The notes below the pieces were generated by a model. It saw nothing but the letters and a program-made list of their open reading frames with translations. It ran no database searches and was not told the origin of the DNA. This document shows positions 40,034 through 51,108 of a DNA stretch of 64,000 nt, piece by piece. The stretch comes from Edaphochlamys debaryana (Eukaryota > Chlorophyta > Chlorophyceae > Chlamydomonadales): positions 64,501 through 128,500 of the forward strand of contig JAEHOE010000077.1 of assembly GCA_016858145.1 (NCBI GenBank), written 5' to 3'. Both the position numbers and the translations under genes were made by a program. Positions within the stretch are counted from its first letter, which is position 1. Each line of letters starts with the position of its first letter.

Positions 40034-40665
40034 TCCTGCATACATCCGGCATGGTACCGGCTTCCCGCGACCTCCCGGCCAGCCTCCATCCCTGCGCCAG
40101 CCGCGGCTCCGCGGCTGCGGCACGGGGCCGGCGGCGAGCTCCCTGCCTTCCCACCGTCCGGTTGGCGGACCGCCGCACCGGTATGTACTGGTCAGACCAC
40201 GGAGCCCAACCCATGCCGGCAGGGTGGGCGCTAGTGCCCCCCGCCCCCGCTGCCCCGACAGCAGACGGGGCGACCACCTTGGATGGGCCGCTGGCGGTGG
40301 CGGGCCTCACGCGTGCAGCCCGTAACCCGGCCCTCCCCAGCGTGCTCCCCCTGTGCACCCGTGCCCCACTCCTGCATGCACCGATGCACCAATGCTCCGC
40401 CCCCCCGCCCCCCGCCCCCGCTGCTGCTGATGAGGGGTGCCTGGCCCCCGGACCGCGGCGAGCAGCAAAGCCAACACGAGCACACCCGCTCAACCGTTTC
40501 CTCGTCACATGCGAGCCCCCTCAGGCGTTGGCCACAACCACCCACCTCCGCTCCCTGCCCGCCTCCCCCTCCCCCACGCCCACGCTCTGCCCTCCTTCCC
40601 TCCCCTCCTCCTCTACCCCTCTCTACCCCTCTCTACCCCTCCCTCCGCCCCCGCTGCTCCTTGCC

Positions 40666-43600
40666 TCAGTCCTCCTCCCCGCCCCCGAACATCTCCATCA
40701 TGCCGCCGCCGCCGCCGCCGTCGTCGCCCTCGCCGCTGCGCCGCCGGTCCCGGTTGTCGCGGTCCCGGTCCCGCCCCTGGTCCCCCTCCTCCTCCTCCTC
40801 CTCCGCCTCGCTCTCCTCCTCGCTGCTGCTGCTGTCCCGCTGCTTAGTCACGGAGGGGTCCACGGGGGCGATGCCGCTCACGCCGTACAGCCGCGGGTCC
40901 TCGCCCTGTCAGGTGGTGGTGGGGTACAGGAGGGTTAGGACGAGCAGGGCACCGGGAGGCAGGTCGGTCCCTTCAGAGTGCTCCACCCCCCTTCCGTCCC
41001 CTCTCCTTCCGCTCCACAAGCCCCTGCTACTCCCCCCTCCAGCCCTCTCCACCGCCGCCCCAGCCCCCGCCTCCCCGCCCCCCCGCTTGCCTCCGGCGGC
41101 TGCACGGCGATGCGCCAGGCCGCCCCCGAGTGGCGGTGCAGCAGCGTCAGGGTCGCCCCGCGGCCCTCGTCGTCGGTGGCGAAGACGGTGAGGTCGCGCG
41201 TGAGGTCGTGGATGGCCTCGATCTTGCCGCCGCGCACGATGAAGAGCGGCTTGCAGTTCTGGAGGGGTTGTGGAGGGAGAAGGGGGGCAGGTAAGGGAGA
41301 GGGAGCGGCGGGTGCGGATCCCTACTGGTGCCCTGCCTGTGTCGCTGCCCCTGCACAGGGCTAAGCGCGGAAAGACCCTCTCGCTTCTCGCCCCAACCCT
41401 CCCCCATTTCGTCCCCTTCCCGCTGCCCCTGCCCCCCAACAAGCCCCCCTCCCCCACCCCCACCCAGCCCCCGCCCGCCCCGCCCCCACCTCCACGCCCC
41501 CCGCCTGCGCCCCCGGCAGGCGCTCCAGTATGTAGGAGCGGAAGTGCGTCTCGTGCTCCGGGTCGTCGTAGGCCGCAGCGAACAGCTGGCCGTAGCTGGG
41601 GGGCAGTTGGGGGGGCAGCCGGGGAGGGGGTAAGGTTGAAGAGCGGGCGAAGCCCCCGACGCCGGCCCCCGCCCAGCAGCAGTGCGCCCCTCAGCCCATG
41701 AGGCGCCCCCCCGCCTGCGGTCGGCGTGCGCCGCTGCAGGCGAGCAACGCCCCTAGCCGCCTCCAGGCGGCTACCCGGCCGCTCCTCCCTCCCCGCGCTC
41801 CCCTTGTTCCCACGCCCCTCCCCTCCGCGACCCCCTCCCAACTCTCTGGCCCCCCTCCCGTCAGACCCCCGCCCCCCAGGAGACCCACCGCGCCATGCCG
41901 GGTGCGTGCCCCAGATCGGCGCACTGCCGTACATCGGGGTCGTTGTCCACCTGGGGCCTAGGGGGGGGGAAGGGGCAAGGGGGAGGTGGGGGAGAGGGGG
42001 GGAAGAGGGGTTTGGCGGTTCTCACGCAGGGCGTGTGCGCTGGGTGCGGGGCGGCCTGGCTGCCAACACCCCGCACATGCGCCTTCACGCTACACCCACC
42101 CTCGAGCCGGCTCTCTCTGGCCCTCTCCCATCCTCCACCCCATCCTCCACCCCCTCCTCCTGCGTCCTGAGGCCAGCTGCTCACCAGTAGGTGACCTCCA
42201 GCGCCCCTGGGTCGAGCTGCCTGCGGGGTCGGGGTCGGGGCGAGCAGGGGGGGCCGTAAGAGGGTCGGTAGAAGGGTACGATGGCTGCAGGCCTGGCATT
42301 GACATGATATGGCGGGTCAAGGCCTCTTGAACTCGCGACCCCGCCGGCCCAGTGCGCCGGCCCAGTGCCGTGCCGCCCGCCCCGCAAACCCGTCCCACCC
42401 CGCCCGGCCCCCGCCCCTGCCTCACCACCGGCCCTTGCGCACTGCCTTGACGTCGAAGGGGTGTCGGGCCACCCAGGGGGTCACCGGGGTGCCCCCGTTG
42501 CGGCCGCCCCTGCAGCGGGAGAGGGAGGGGGCGGGGGTGCAAGGGGGGGGGAGGGGATAAAGACCAGGCTCCCTCCCTTCCGCCTGCACGGGGCAACGCC
42601 CCGTCACCCACGGCCAGGCTTCCGCCGCTGCGGGTCCTTCGCCGGGCCGCCGCAGTGAATGACCCCGGCGGCGCTTCAGGGCCCGCAGCAGCACCGGTGC
42701 GGGCTGCTCCGCCCGCACCCGCACCCGCACCCGCTGACACCCCCATCCCGGCCAACTGCCCTTTCCCCCCTCCCCCTATCCCCCGCAAGCCCCCACAAGC
42801 CCCCTCCCGCCTCCCCTTCACCCTCCCCCCCACCTGGACGCGTACTCGAGCCACAGCCGCCCCTCGTCCACGAAGCAGCGCGCGCCCTCGCACTGGGGCG
42901 CCTCCGCGGCCGCCCCGGGCGGGGGGGCCACGGCGAACTGCTTCACGCCGTGGGCCACCCACTGGCCGCGCTTGCGGGAGAGCTGGGGAATGCGGGGGGG
43001 GGAAGGGGGGTGGCGGGGGCTTGGAGCGGGGTTGGCGAGGGAATGCGGGTGGAGGCAGGGGCGGGTAAGAGGGAGTGGCAGGGAGCGGGGGTGAGTGTCG
43101 CGCACTCAGCTCACATCCGGGCCAGCCCACACAGCAGAGATAGCCGGTGCGTACGCCGGACGCTGGAGGGTTTGACCACCCAAGCAGCCCGCCCCTCTCC
43201 GGGTCGGCACCCGGCTGCGTGGCTGGGCGCACCCTTGCTTCCTGCTGCACCGCCCAGCCCACACTCGCCCTGCCGCCATTCCCTCGAGGCCCGCGCGCCG
43301 CCAAGCACAGACACAGACACTGCTCCGGCTCGCTTTACTCATAACTCTTGAGCCGTCACTACCAAGGGGTCGGCCCGCACGCACGCACTGTGCCCCCACC
43401 TTGAAGAGCCAGGCGTTGCCGCCGCTCTCCATGGTGGCGTAGTAGTCCTGGGGTGCGGATGGGGGGAGAGGGGGGGAGGGGGAGGGGGAGAGGGGGGAGG
43501 GGGAGGGCGGGGTTGAAGGCGCAGGGCAAGGTCGGGCCGGGAGGCGGACAGGTAGGTGGAAGGGCTGAGGGCGGATGAGGGCAAAGCGGCGTAGGCCCTT

Positions 43601-45039
43601 GCCTGCCTAGCCGTACGGCCTCGGTCCTGTCCCCCTCCCTGACCCCCTCCCGACCCATGTCACCCTGCCCCCTACCTCCCGCCTCCCCCACCAGCACATG
43701 CCGCCTGCCTCGCGCCTTTCCCCCTCCCTGCTTGCGCTCATCCCACAACTCCGTGCCCGCCTCCCAACCCCCGCCCACCCGCCCATCCTCCCACCTCCGC
43801 CCCCACCTGCTCCTTGCCCGCCGCCTTTGCGTCTATGAGCCACAGGCACTCGAGGCCCCGCGCCGCCGCCAGGCCCCGGCCCCGGTCCTTGATGCGCACC
43901 GGCTCCAGGCTGCCGTCCTGACAGGGGGGGGAGGGGGAGGGGGGGGGGCAGGGAGTGGGACAGGGGGAGGTCGAGCGGGGAAGGCTGGTTTGGACGGGCC
44001 GGGCATTGGACGCAACACCTGGGCCCGCTTGCCCCAACCCACGGCAACACCGGTGCCGTAGACAGGGGCCTGAGCAGCCGCTACCCCCTTCCCGCACCTC
44101 TCTCTCCCTCGCTTGCGTGCCCCAGCCCCAGCCCCCCGCCCCCACCACGCACCGTCCACCTCCTTACGATCCACCACCCCACCGCACGCACACCTTTGAC
44201 ACATCCCCCACCCTCGCCCCCCCCCCACCTGCAGGCTGACCACCGTGAGCCGGGGCGCATCGTCCGCCTGGTTGTCATGGATCTAGGGGGGAGGGGAAGG
44301 AGGGGGAATGGAGGGGGAAGGAGGGGGAATGGAGGGGGAAGGGGAGGGAAGAGGCGCGGGCGGGCGAGACGTGTCCCTGCGCCTTGTGCCCGCGGCCTGA
44401 CCTGCACACCTTCACCCTCCCTGACACCCTAACCTCACCCATCTCCCGCCCCACCCGCCTCCCGCACCCCGGCAACGCCCTCTGCCCCTAAGAACGGCGC
44501 TCACGCCGAACCAGCTTCCTTGACTCCCCGGGCCCCGCGCCTCTGCTCCCTCGCCCCCCACCCCCTTCCTGCCCCCCCCCCTCCAAGGGCCGCTCACGCA
44601 AAGGTAGAATGCGGGTATGTTGGCGCCCATGGTGACCTCGCTGAGGTCGGGCTTGGGCACCAGGTTGCACCACTCCGATTCGGGGGCGTCGCGGGGCGGC
44701 GGCGTGAAGGAGGCGGGGACTGGGGGGAGGGGGTGGGGGTGGGGGTGGGGAGCAGAGGGCGGAAGGACCGGGGGCAGGGTGAGGCCAGGAAGGGCGGGGC
44801 AGGCGAGGCCTCGAGCAGGTGGGGAGCGGAGTGGCGTGGTCAGCATGGGAGGAGGGAGTAACCCACTCCCTTTCCCTATCCCGTCAGGCTCGAGAGCGCA
44901 GGCAGTGGCGCTCCACACTCCGCACTCTGCGGATGGGAGGCGCCATGGGCAGGGGGCGCCACACCCGCACCAGCACCTCACCGGCCGGGGCCGCGTCCGG
45001 CGCCTTGGCCGACGCAGCGGAGCTTGCACCGCACCCCAT
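40666..45039 (-). CDS. Uncharacterised N-myristoylated protein with acidic tail
   Basis: I do not recognise this family. Twelve exons, all in phase, give 414 residues: 45039-44982, 44719-44598, 44282-44229, 43917-43807, 43447-43400, 42982-42834, 42509-42426, 42220-42185, 41957-41889, 41595-41490, 41258-41091, 40905-40666. The start MGCGAS fits N-myristoylation with a palmitoylatable Cys. The body alternates short hydrophobic and charged stretches that suggest beta-strands (RLTVVSLQDGSLEPVRIKD, YYATMESGGNAWLFK, FIVRGGKIEAIHDL, LTVFATDDEGRGATLTLLHR). The last 60 residues are SSSSEEE, a Glu run, an Arg/Asp repeat, a Gly run and EMFGGGEED. The intron before the last exon is GC-AG (GAG/GCAAGC); one acceptor is TAG. 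Most introns carry G-runs after the donor. A membrane-tethered regulatory or ciliary protein is possible but only a guess. An in-frame Met at 45105 would destroy the acylation motif, so 45039 is preferred. Confidence 0.82.
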
Positions 45040-45874
45040 GGCGGCTAGTGCTGCAGGTCGCGGGCAGTCCCGGTCCTGCAGAATGTGCAAGTGCAACAGC
45101 GGCATGGCCTTCCTTCAGCGCCCAGAAGTAACCACAAGTCATGCAATGGCAGCCGCTTCAGCAGATCGTTTGAAGGCACACCGTCAGCTTACAAGCGCAG
45201 CTTGGCTTCCAAGATGGGAATGCTGATATGCCGCTCAGGGCAACTCGGCTTTGGATAGAGCTTTCCGTGATGCCCTAATGCATTGCCACGGCACTGAATG
45301 CCTGAACACAATGAAATCGACCAGGTTCGCGGGCATCTAAGTTCATGCGGGCGCGCACGAATCCAACCTCTACTCCGCCATCACCACCGCGACTCTTCCT
45401 TTCCCTCCTTGACCCGCCAGGCCTGAACCTCGCGCATTCCCTTTCGTATCGCATTGGCCCCAAGCCTGTAAGGGTTTGAGCGCCCACAGTGGTCCAGGCC
45501 TGGCGCTAGGATACGCCGGGACCGCTGGGACTGGCCTCTCGACTGACACGACTGACGTGCCCGTACGTGCCGCGCCTGGCCTTAGTCCCGGGACCTCCTT
45601 GCCCCGCCAGGCCTAAACCCCAAGCCTGTAAGGGTTTGAACTGCGCGCGATGGCATCTGGGCGACTGGGCGGGGCCGGCGGCGCGGGATGCAGCGTGAGG
45701 CAGCGTGCGACGCGTGCCGTCGGCAGATCGCGGGCTTTCAATACCTGGCTCTCAGGCGTGGCCCTCTCCCATTATCAACTGCACGTCTCTATCGCCGCCC
45801 AACGATCTCCTCTGCTATGCTGGCTCTGCTCCGCTACTGAATATGCTGAATACCCGAAGGGCTAAATACCCGCC
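45040..45874. other. Divergent intergenic region
   Basis: About 830 bp between the starts of the 12-exon gene and the broken F-box/LRR gene. GCCTGTAAGGGTTTGA occurs twice (45463 and 45623), in similar surroundings (CCCCAAGCCTGTAAGGG). No gene seen. Confidence 0.45.
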
Positions 45875-48020
45875 ATGGACTCCAGAGAGCAACCACCTAG
45901 GACGTTCCCGCTGCTGGAGCTCCCCGAGGAGCTGCTTCCAGAAGTCGTCAAGTGGCTATCACACCCAAACGAGCTGGGCGTGATCCGATACACTTGCCGA
46001 GCCCTAAAACGCGTCGTCGACAAGGACTTCAAGCCCCTGCGCGTGACACCAGTCTTAGTTAAATCCGAGGAGAGAGCCAGGACAGCGCTGGAGAACGGCT
46101 GTCGCCCCCGAGTGCTCGATCTCCGGCCGACTGAGCCGGCAGCACTGTAAGTGCCTAACCCGTTGATCGCTTGTCATCGCTCCTCAGCTTGCGCAGGAAA
46201 CATCGCGGACCCGAGAGGGCCCACGGCTGTGGCGCTGCGGTTCCCTGGAGCACTCCCCTCAACCCCCGCCGCTCGCCCCCTCGCCTGACGCCGCAGGCAG
46301 GCGGTCCTCGAGGCGTGTGCGGCCCACGCACCGCTGCCCACCACCAAACTCACGCTGCTGACCCACCACCTGACCCCGGATGCGGCACGCCTGGCGGCCC
46401 GGGCCTTCCCTGACCTCGGAGACCTGGCCCTCCAGTGCAGCAACAGGGAACCTCTGGGGCCCGAGGCGGCGGAGGGCCTGGTGGCTCTGCTGAGCCCCGC
46501 ACATCAGCCGGGGCCGCCGGGCGAGGCCCCAGGCACACCACAGCCGCCGGCCCGGACCGCAGATACGGAGGCACCCTGGGCTCGCTGCCTCCCGATGTGC
46601 TCGACGCCATGGCGGCCGCTCGGGGGTTGAGGGAGCTTGCCCTATGCACCTTCGGACCCTGCACGCTCGAGGACATGGCTGGCCTCTCGCGCCTCACGCA
46701 GCTCAGCTCTCTGACCCTGCTGCACGAGGAGGGTGCATTGAAGCTGCAGCCCTCTGAGTTTGCGGCCACACTTGCGCCCCTGCGTGGGCTGCGCTCCCTA
46801 GCATGCGACCACACGCTGAGGCCGGACGGCAGCCTGCGGCCCCTGGCAGAAGCGCTGCCGGATCTGGAGGAGCTGCGGCTGCCGAATGCGGGTGTGTGCA
46901 CGGAGGGGCTGACGGCGCTGACAGCGCTGACGCTGCTCGAGGTGCACTCATTCGCCGCGCCTCGTTCCTCAGCAGCCAACGACCACCCCCAGCCGTGGGC
47001 CCTGCCGCCGCGGCTGCGGCAGCTGTGGGTCAGGGAGGGTCTGAAGCTGGAGTCAGCCCTTGCCCTCCCGGAGCCCCACGCTGAGCTGCGCACGGTCAGC
47101 ATCAGCAGGGAATCAACACGCGTTTCTGCCAGGGATGGCGGAGCCCTCATGCGGAGGGAGGACTGCGCCAACCTGATCGCCTTGGCCGGCTTTGTGGAGG
47201 GCCGCCTCGAGCCCCGCGAGTGCCACTTCTCCAGCTACACCCGCTCACCGCCGTCTTCACCCAGCGACTCCCGCACGGCCCTGCTGCCCCCTATGGGAGC
47301 CCCCGACCACCGCAGCTGGCTGTCGGCGTGGGGTCGCGTGGGGCTGACGCGCCTGCGCCTCGAGGGCTTTGCCTTTGTCAGGTCTGATCTTGCGGCCATT
47401 GCGGACCACATGACCATGCTGCAAGTGGGTGGGCAAAGGCGCAGCGGGCCGAGGCCTGAGGAGCACGCGGAATGCAGCCCCTTGCCGTGCCCTTGCGCTT
47501 GCCTCTGCCCCGCCCGGGTTCCAGTCCTCCGAGGTCCAAGCCCCCAGGGGCGGCCAAGCTGCCCGCCCCGCCCTGCCTCGACAATTGGGCCATGGCCTCT
47601 GCCCTTGATGATGCCCTCAGGAGCTGAGGCTGGACGACTGCCGCCTCCCCGCAGCCGCCCTGCCCTCCCTGGCCCGCCTCCCCCGCCTGCGCACCCTCAC
47701 GCTGGACCTCCTGCCCTGGCTGCGACCCGGCGTCGCTGCGGAGGCCGCCGCAGCGGCACAGGGGCGGGTCCAGGCGGCAGCTGCGCCGCCCCCGCTGGAC
47801 CTGCCCTCCGAGCTGCGTCCCGCTCTGGTGCAGCTGTGCCGGGAGGCAGGAGACCGGCTGCGGGCGGTGCAGCTGGGCGTGAGCTGCGTCAACAGCGCCG
47901 CACACGCCGAGCTGCAGCGGGCGGGCGTTCAGGCAGGTGGGGGCGCTGAGGCGGGAGGCGAACTCCGAGCTGGCAGAGGCGGGGATGTCCGGGAGCCCCG
48001 TCAAGGCCGTCCTGCTGTGA
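45875..48020 (+). pseudogene. F-box/LRR gene, copy 1 of a tandem pair, frameshifted
   Basis: Exon 1 (45875-46146) is intact and encodes an F-box (LLELPEELLPEVVKWLSHPN ... TCRALKRVV). Exon 2 (46297-47424) and exon 3 (47621-48020) align with the intact copy at 49357-51108 and share its splice sites. Two lesions break the frame. Near 46550-46581 copy 1 lacks a net 43 bp compared with copy 2, so the upstream LRR frame stops while the downstream frame (LPPDVLDAMAAARGLRELAL) is open. In exon 3, around 47926-47932, one extra G shifts the last 28 codons out of frame; their remnant (VGALRREANSELAEAG) is still readable in another frame. A short intron could not be fitted to rescue exon 2. It is either a pseudogene or two assembly errors. 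Confidence 0.7.
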
Positions 48021-48936
48021 GCCGAGGTGTCCGACGAGCGGTCGAGGAGGGATGGGGGCTGTGTGCGAGTGGCGGCTTTCCCCTTCATCAGGCCTGGCAG
48101 ACGAACAGACTGCCCCGGTCGTTGAGAGACTGGAGAGAGGGGGCCTACAACCGCGTCCTTCGTTGGCCTGAGCTTCAGGCTGCTCATGGGCCCATAGGTA
48201 TGGCTGCAGGAGGGCGCATGGCCGGATGAGTGAAACCCAGTAAGCTCAGCTAGTGTGGTGTGGGTGTGGCTGGGCATCAGGGGCTCGTGCAGGTGGGGGC
48301 AGGTAGTGTCTGATGGTTTTGAGGCGGGGCAAGGTGGCTGGCTTACCGCAGCAGGGACAAGGGTACAGGTGGCGTGGGTTAAATGGGTCTGAGAGCCCAA
48401 GGGGGTCCGCCTGTGAGCCGAGCGCAGAAACGGCGCTTGACATGAAGGTCTTGAAGGGTGCCCGGGCCAGGCCCCGGGTGGCGGGCGCACCCTTAAAACG
48501 ACCTCGCCTCGCCTGGTCACGAGCCCAGCTAACGATAGGGGCATGGCAGATAGACAAAAGTTATGCGTCTGAGACGAGCTGCCATGGTGTGCTGCCGCGC
48601 GTCGCTGATGATGATGATCGCCAACCCTTTGTCCATCCCCGCTGTGACATGGGCTGGTGAACATGGGTCCACAGTGTGAGTGCGCTCCTGGAGCTGCGTA
48701 CACGGCGCCACCACATGGTCACCACGTGCTCTGTCACGAGCTGGGCCATCTGGGGCCAGGCACGGCCAGGCCCGACCAGGCCTGCCCTGCGCCTTGCCTG
48801 CGCCTGCCCACCTCGGCTGCCACGGGCCATTGCCAGCGCACACCCAGTGCTATCTACCTGTACGCCTCACCTGCCGCGTTCCTGCCGCGGGGGGGAAGCG
48901 GGGGAAGGGCTGTCCAGCGCTGTCATCGGCACTTCA

Positions 48937-48941
48937 TGTAA
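48937..48941 (+). terminator. Candidate poly(A) signal TGTAA for F-box/LRR copy 1
   Basis: TGTAA about 920 nt after the old stop of copy 1 and 60 nt before the start of copy 2. Confidence 0.35.
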
Positions 48942-49001
48942 GAGGTGCCCCAGTCCCTCTGTATTCCGTGCCGCAGATCGCCCATCACAGACACAGACAA
49001 C

Positions 49002-51108
49002 ATGGCGAATCAGCGGCAGCTGCACCAGCTTCCCGCTGAGCTGCGTTCCGCAATTACGGTGCACCTCAAGCCCCGCGACCTGTCCTCGCTCCGCCTAACC
49101 TGCGCGGCTATGTGCCTTGCGATGGATAGGGATCGGCCCCTGCAAATCACGGAGCACGTTCCTGTGCCAGAGGATGCCGCCAGGGCCATGCTGGACAAGC
49201 GCGGCTGCCGCCCGCAGGAGGTCCTCATCCGCGTGCAGATGCCTCAGACAGCGTGAGTCTTGAAGTATTCAGGGCCGTCATGACTGGTTGCGCCTTGCGA
49301 GCTCTTCGTCTGAACTTGGTCTCGGACATCGGGGGCCCCGTCCCTCCACTCCGCAGGCAGGCGGTCCTCGAGGCGTGTGCGGCCCACGCACCGCTGCCCA
49401 CCACAAAGCTCACGCTCCTGACACACCACCTGACCCCGGATGTGGCACGCCTGGCGGCCCGGGCCTTCCCGCACCTAGAGGACTTCGCTCTGCAGTGCAT
49501 CAGGGGGCAACACCTGGGGCCCGAGGCGGCGGAGGGCCTGGTCGCTCTGCTGGGCCCCGCACAACAGCCGGGGCCGCCGGGCGAGGCGGCAGGCGCACCC
49601 CAGCCGCCGGCCCCGCCGCTGCTGCCCTCGCTGCGGCGGCTGGCGCTGGGCGGTGGGCCGGGTTGGCTTTTGGGTGGGCTACGTTCGCTGCCTGCCGCTG
49701 TGCTGGACGCCTTGGCAGCCGCTCCGGGGCTGCGAGAGCTCGCCCTCTCCACATCCGGGGCCTGCACGCCTGGGGATGTGGCTCGCCTCTCTCGCCTTAC
49801 GCAGCTGCAGTCCCTAACCCTTTACGCCTCGACCGGTGCCCGCCAGCCAGACACCGCACAGCTCGCGGCCGCGCTAGCGCCCCTGCGCAGGCTCCGCACG
49901 CTTGCTTGCGACCACAGCCTCGGGCCGGACAGCCGCCTGCAGCGTTTCACAGAAGCATTCACGGCTCTGCGGGAGCTGCGGCTGCCCAACACGTGCGTGT
50001 GCACGGAGGGGCTGGCGGCGCTGACGGCGCTGACCCTGCTCGAGGTGGATTCTTTGGTCCCCCCGACAGGCGAAGCAGACCACAGCCTGCCGTGGCCCCT
50101 GCCGCCGCGGCTGCGGCACCTGCAGTTCAGCAGGGGGCTAAAGCTGGCGTCGCCATTCCCACCCCTAGAGCCCCACTCCGAGCTGAGCGCAGTGGTAGTG
50201 GGCGGAGAAACGATTTGCCTATCTGTTTGGGGCCCAAACCAGGGTGGCTTGCGGACGGGTGACCCCGCCCGCCTGGCCGGCATCGCCGCCTTGCTCGAAG
50301 GCAGGCTCGAGCCTCGTGGAATCCATCTGTCCGCCTACCCTGCCCCCTGCAATGCAAAGCCCCGCCCGCGGCATTTGCTGCCCAGTCCCGGAGCCGCCGA
50401 CCACCGCAGCTGGCTGTCGGCGTGGGGCCGCGTGGGGCTGACGCGCCTGCGCCTCGAGGGCTTTGCCTTCGTCAAGTCTGATCTGGATGCCATCGCGGAC
50501 CACATGGAAACTCTGGAGGTGCGTTTGAGACCGAGGGAGGGACTTGGTGACCTGCAGACCAGGGCAGGACCTCGCATGCCCCATCCTGTAAGCCTGCAGG
50601 GGCCGCCGAGCTACCCGTCCCGCCCTGACCAGACCGTGATAACCATGACTGCACCCCACGCCCTTATGCCTGATGCCCTCAGGAGCTGAGGCTGGACGAC
50701 TGCCGCCTTCCCGCAGCCGCCCTGCCCTCCCTGGCCCGCCTCCCCCGCCTGCGCACCCTCACGCTGGACCTCCTGCCCTGGCTGCGACCCGGCGTCGCTA
50801 CGGAGGCCGCCGCGGCGGCACAGGGGCAGGGGCAGGCCGCGGCGGCACAGGGGCAGGGGCTGGTGGCAGCTGCCCCGCTCCCGCTGGACATGCCTCCCGA
50901 GCTGCGGCCCGCCCTGGTGCAGCTGTGCCGGGAGGCAGGAGACCGGCTGCGGGCGGTTCAGCTGGGCGTGAGCTGCCTGCACCTCCCCGAGCTCAGCGAC
51001 CTGCAGCGGAAGACCTTCAGGCAGCTTGCCTCCCTGAGGCGGGAGGTGAACGCGGCACTGTCCGAGTCGGGGACGACCGGGAGCCCCGTCAAGGTGGCCC
51101 TGCTGTGA
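49002..51108 (+). CDS. F-box/LRR protein, intact copy 2 of a tandem pair
   Basis: Probable SCF-type ubiquitin ligase adaptor. Three exons in phase (49002-49252, 49357-50518, 50683-51108) give 612 residues. The F-box is near the start (LHQLPAELRSAITVHLKPRD LSSLRLTCAAM). It is followed by LRR units rich in the LxxLxLxxC/N pattern: LRELALSTSGACTPGDVARL, LTQLQSLTLYAS, LRRLRTLACDHSLG, LRELRLPNTCVCTEGLAAL, VGLTRLRLEGFAF, LRLDDCRLPAAALP and LRTLTLDLLPWL. A GQGQ/Ala low-complexity insert sits at about residue 520. The LRR exons are about 90 percent identical in DNA to copy 1, while the F-box exons are not alignable. The start is the first ATG before the F-box with an in-frame GTGAGT donor. The specific target is unknown. 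Confidence 0.85.

Larger units (their letters stand above)
38703..40665. other. Intergenic region with degenerate tandem repeats
   Basis: Contains the CaMK-like kinase promoter side and the 3' UTR of the 12-exon gene. A 392-codon plus-strand frame (39147-40325) is open, but its sequence follows the DNA duplication at 39178-39700 and shows no domain, so I do not call it a gene. Confidence 0.4.

Noticed and set aside
39147..40325. 392-codon plus-strand frame as a gene
   Set aside because: Its internal peptide repeats follow a DNA duplication with unequal units, and no domain or splice signals support coding.
46481..46562. Short intron that might rescue F-box/LRR copy 1
   Set aside because: GT...CGCAG boundaries exist, but the resulting phase does not rejoin the downstream LRR frame, and the homologous sequence is coding in copy 2.
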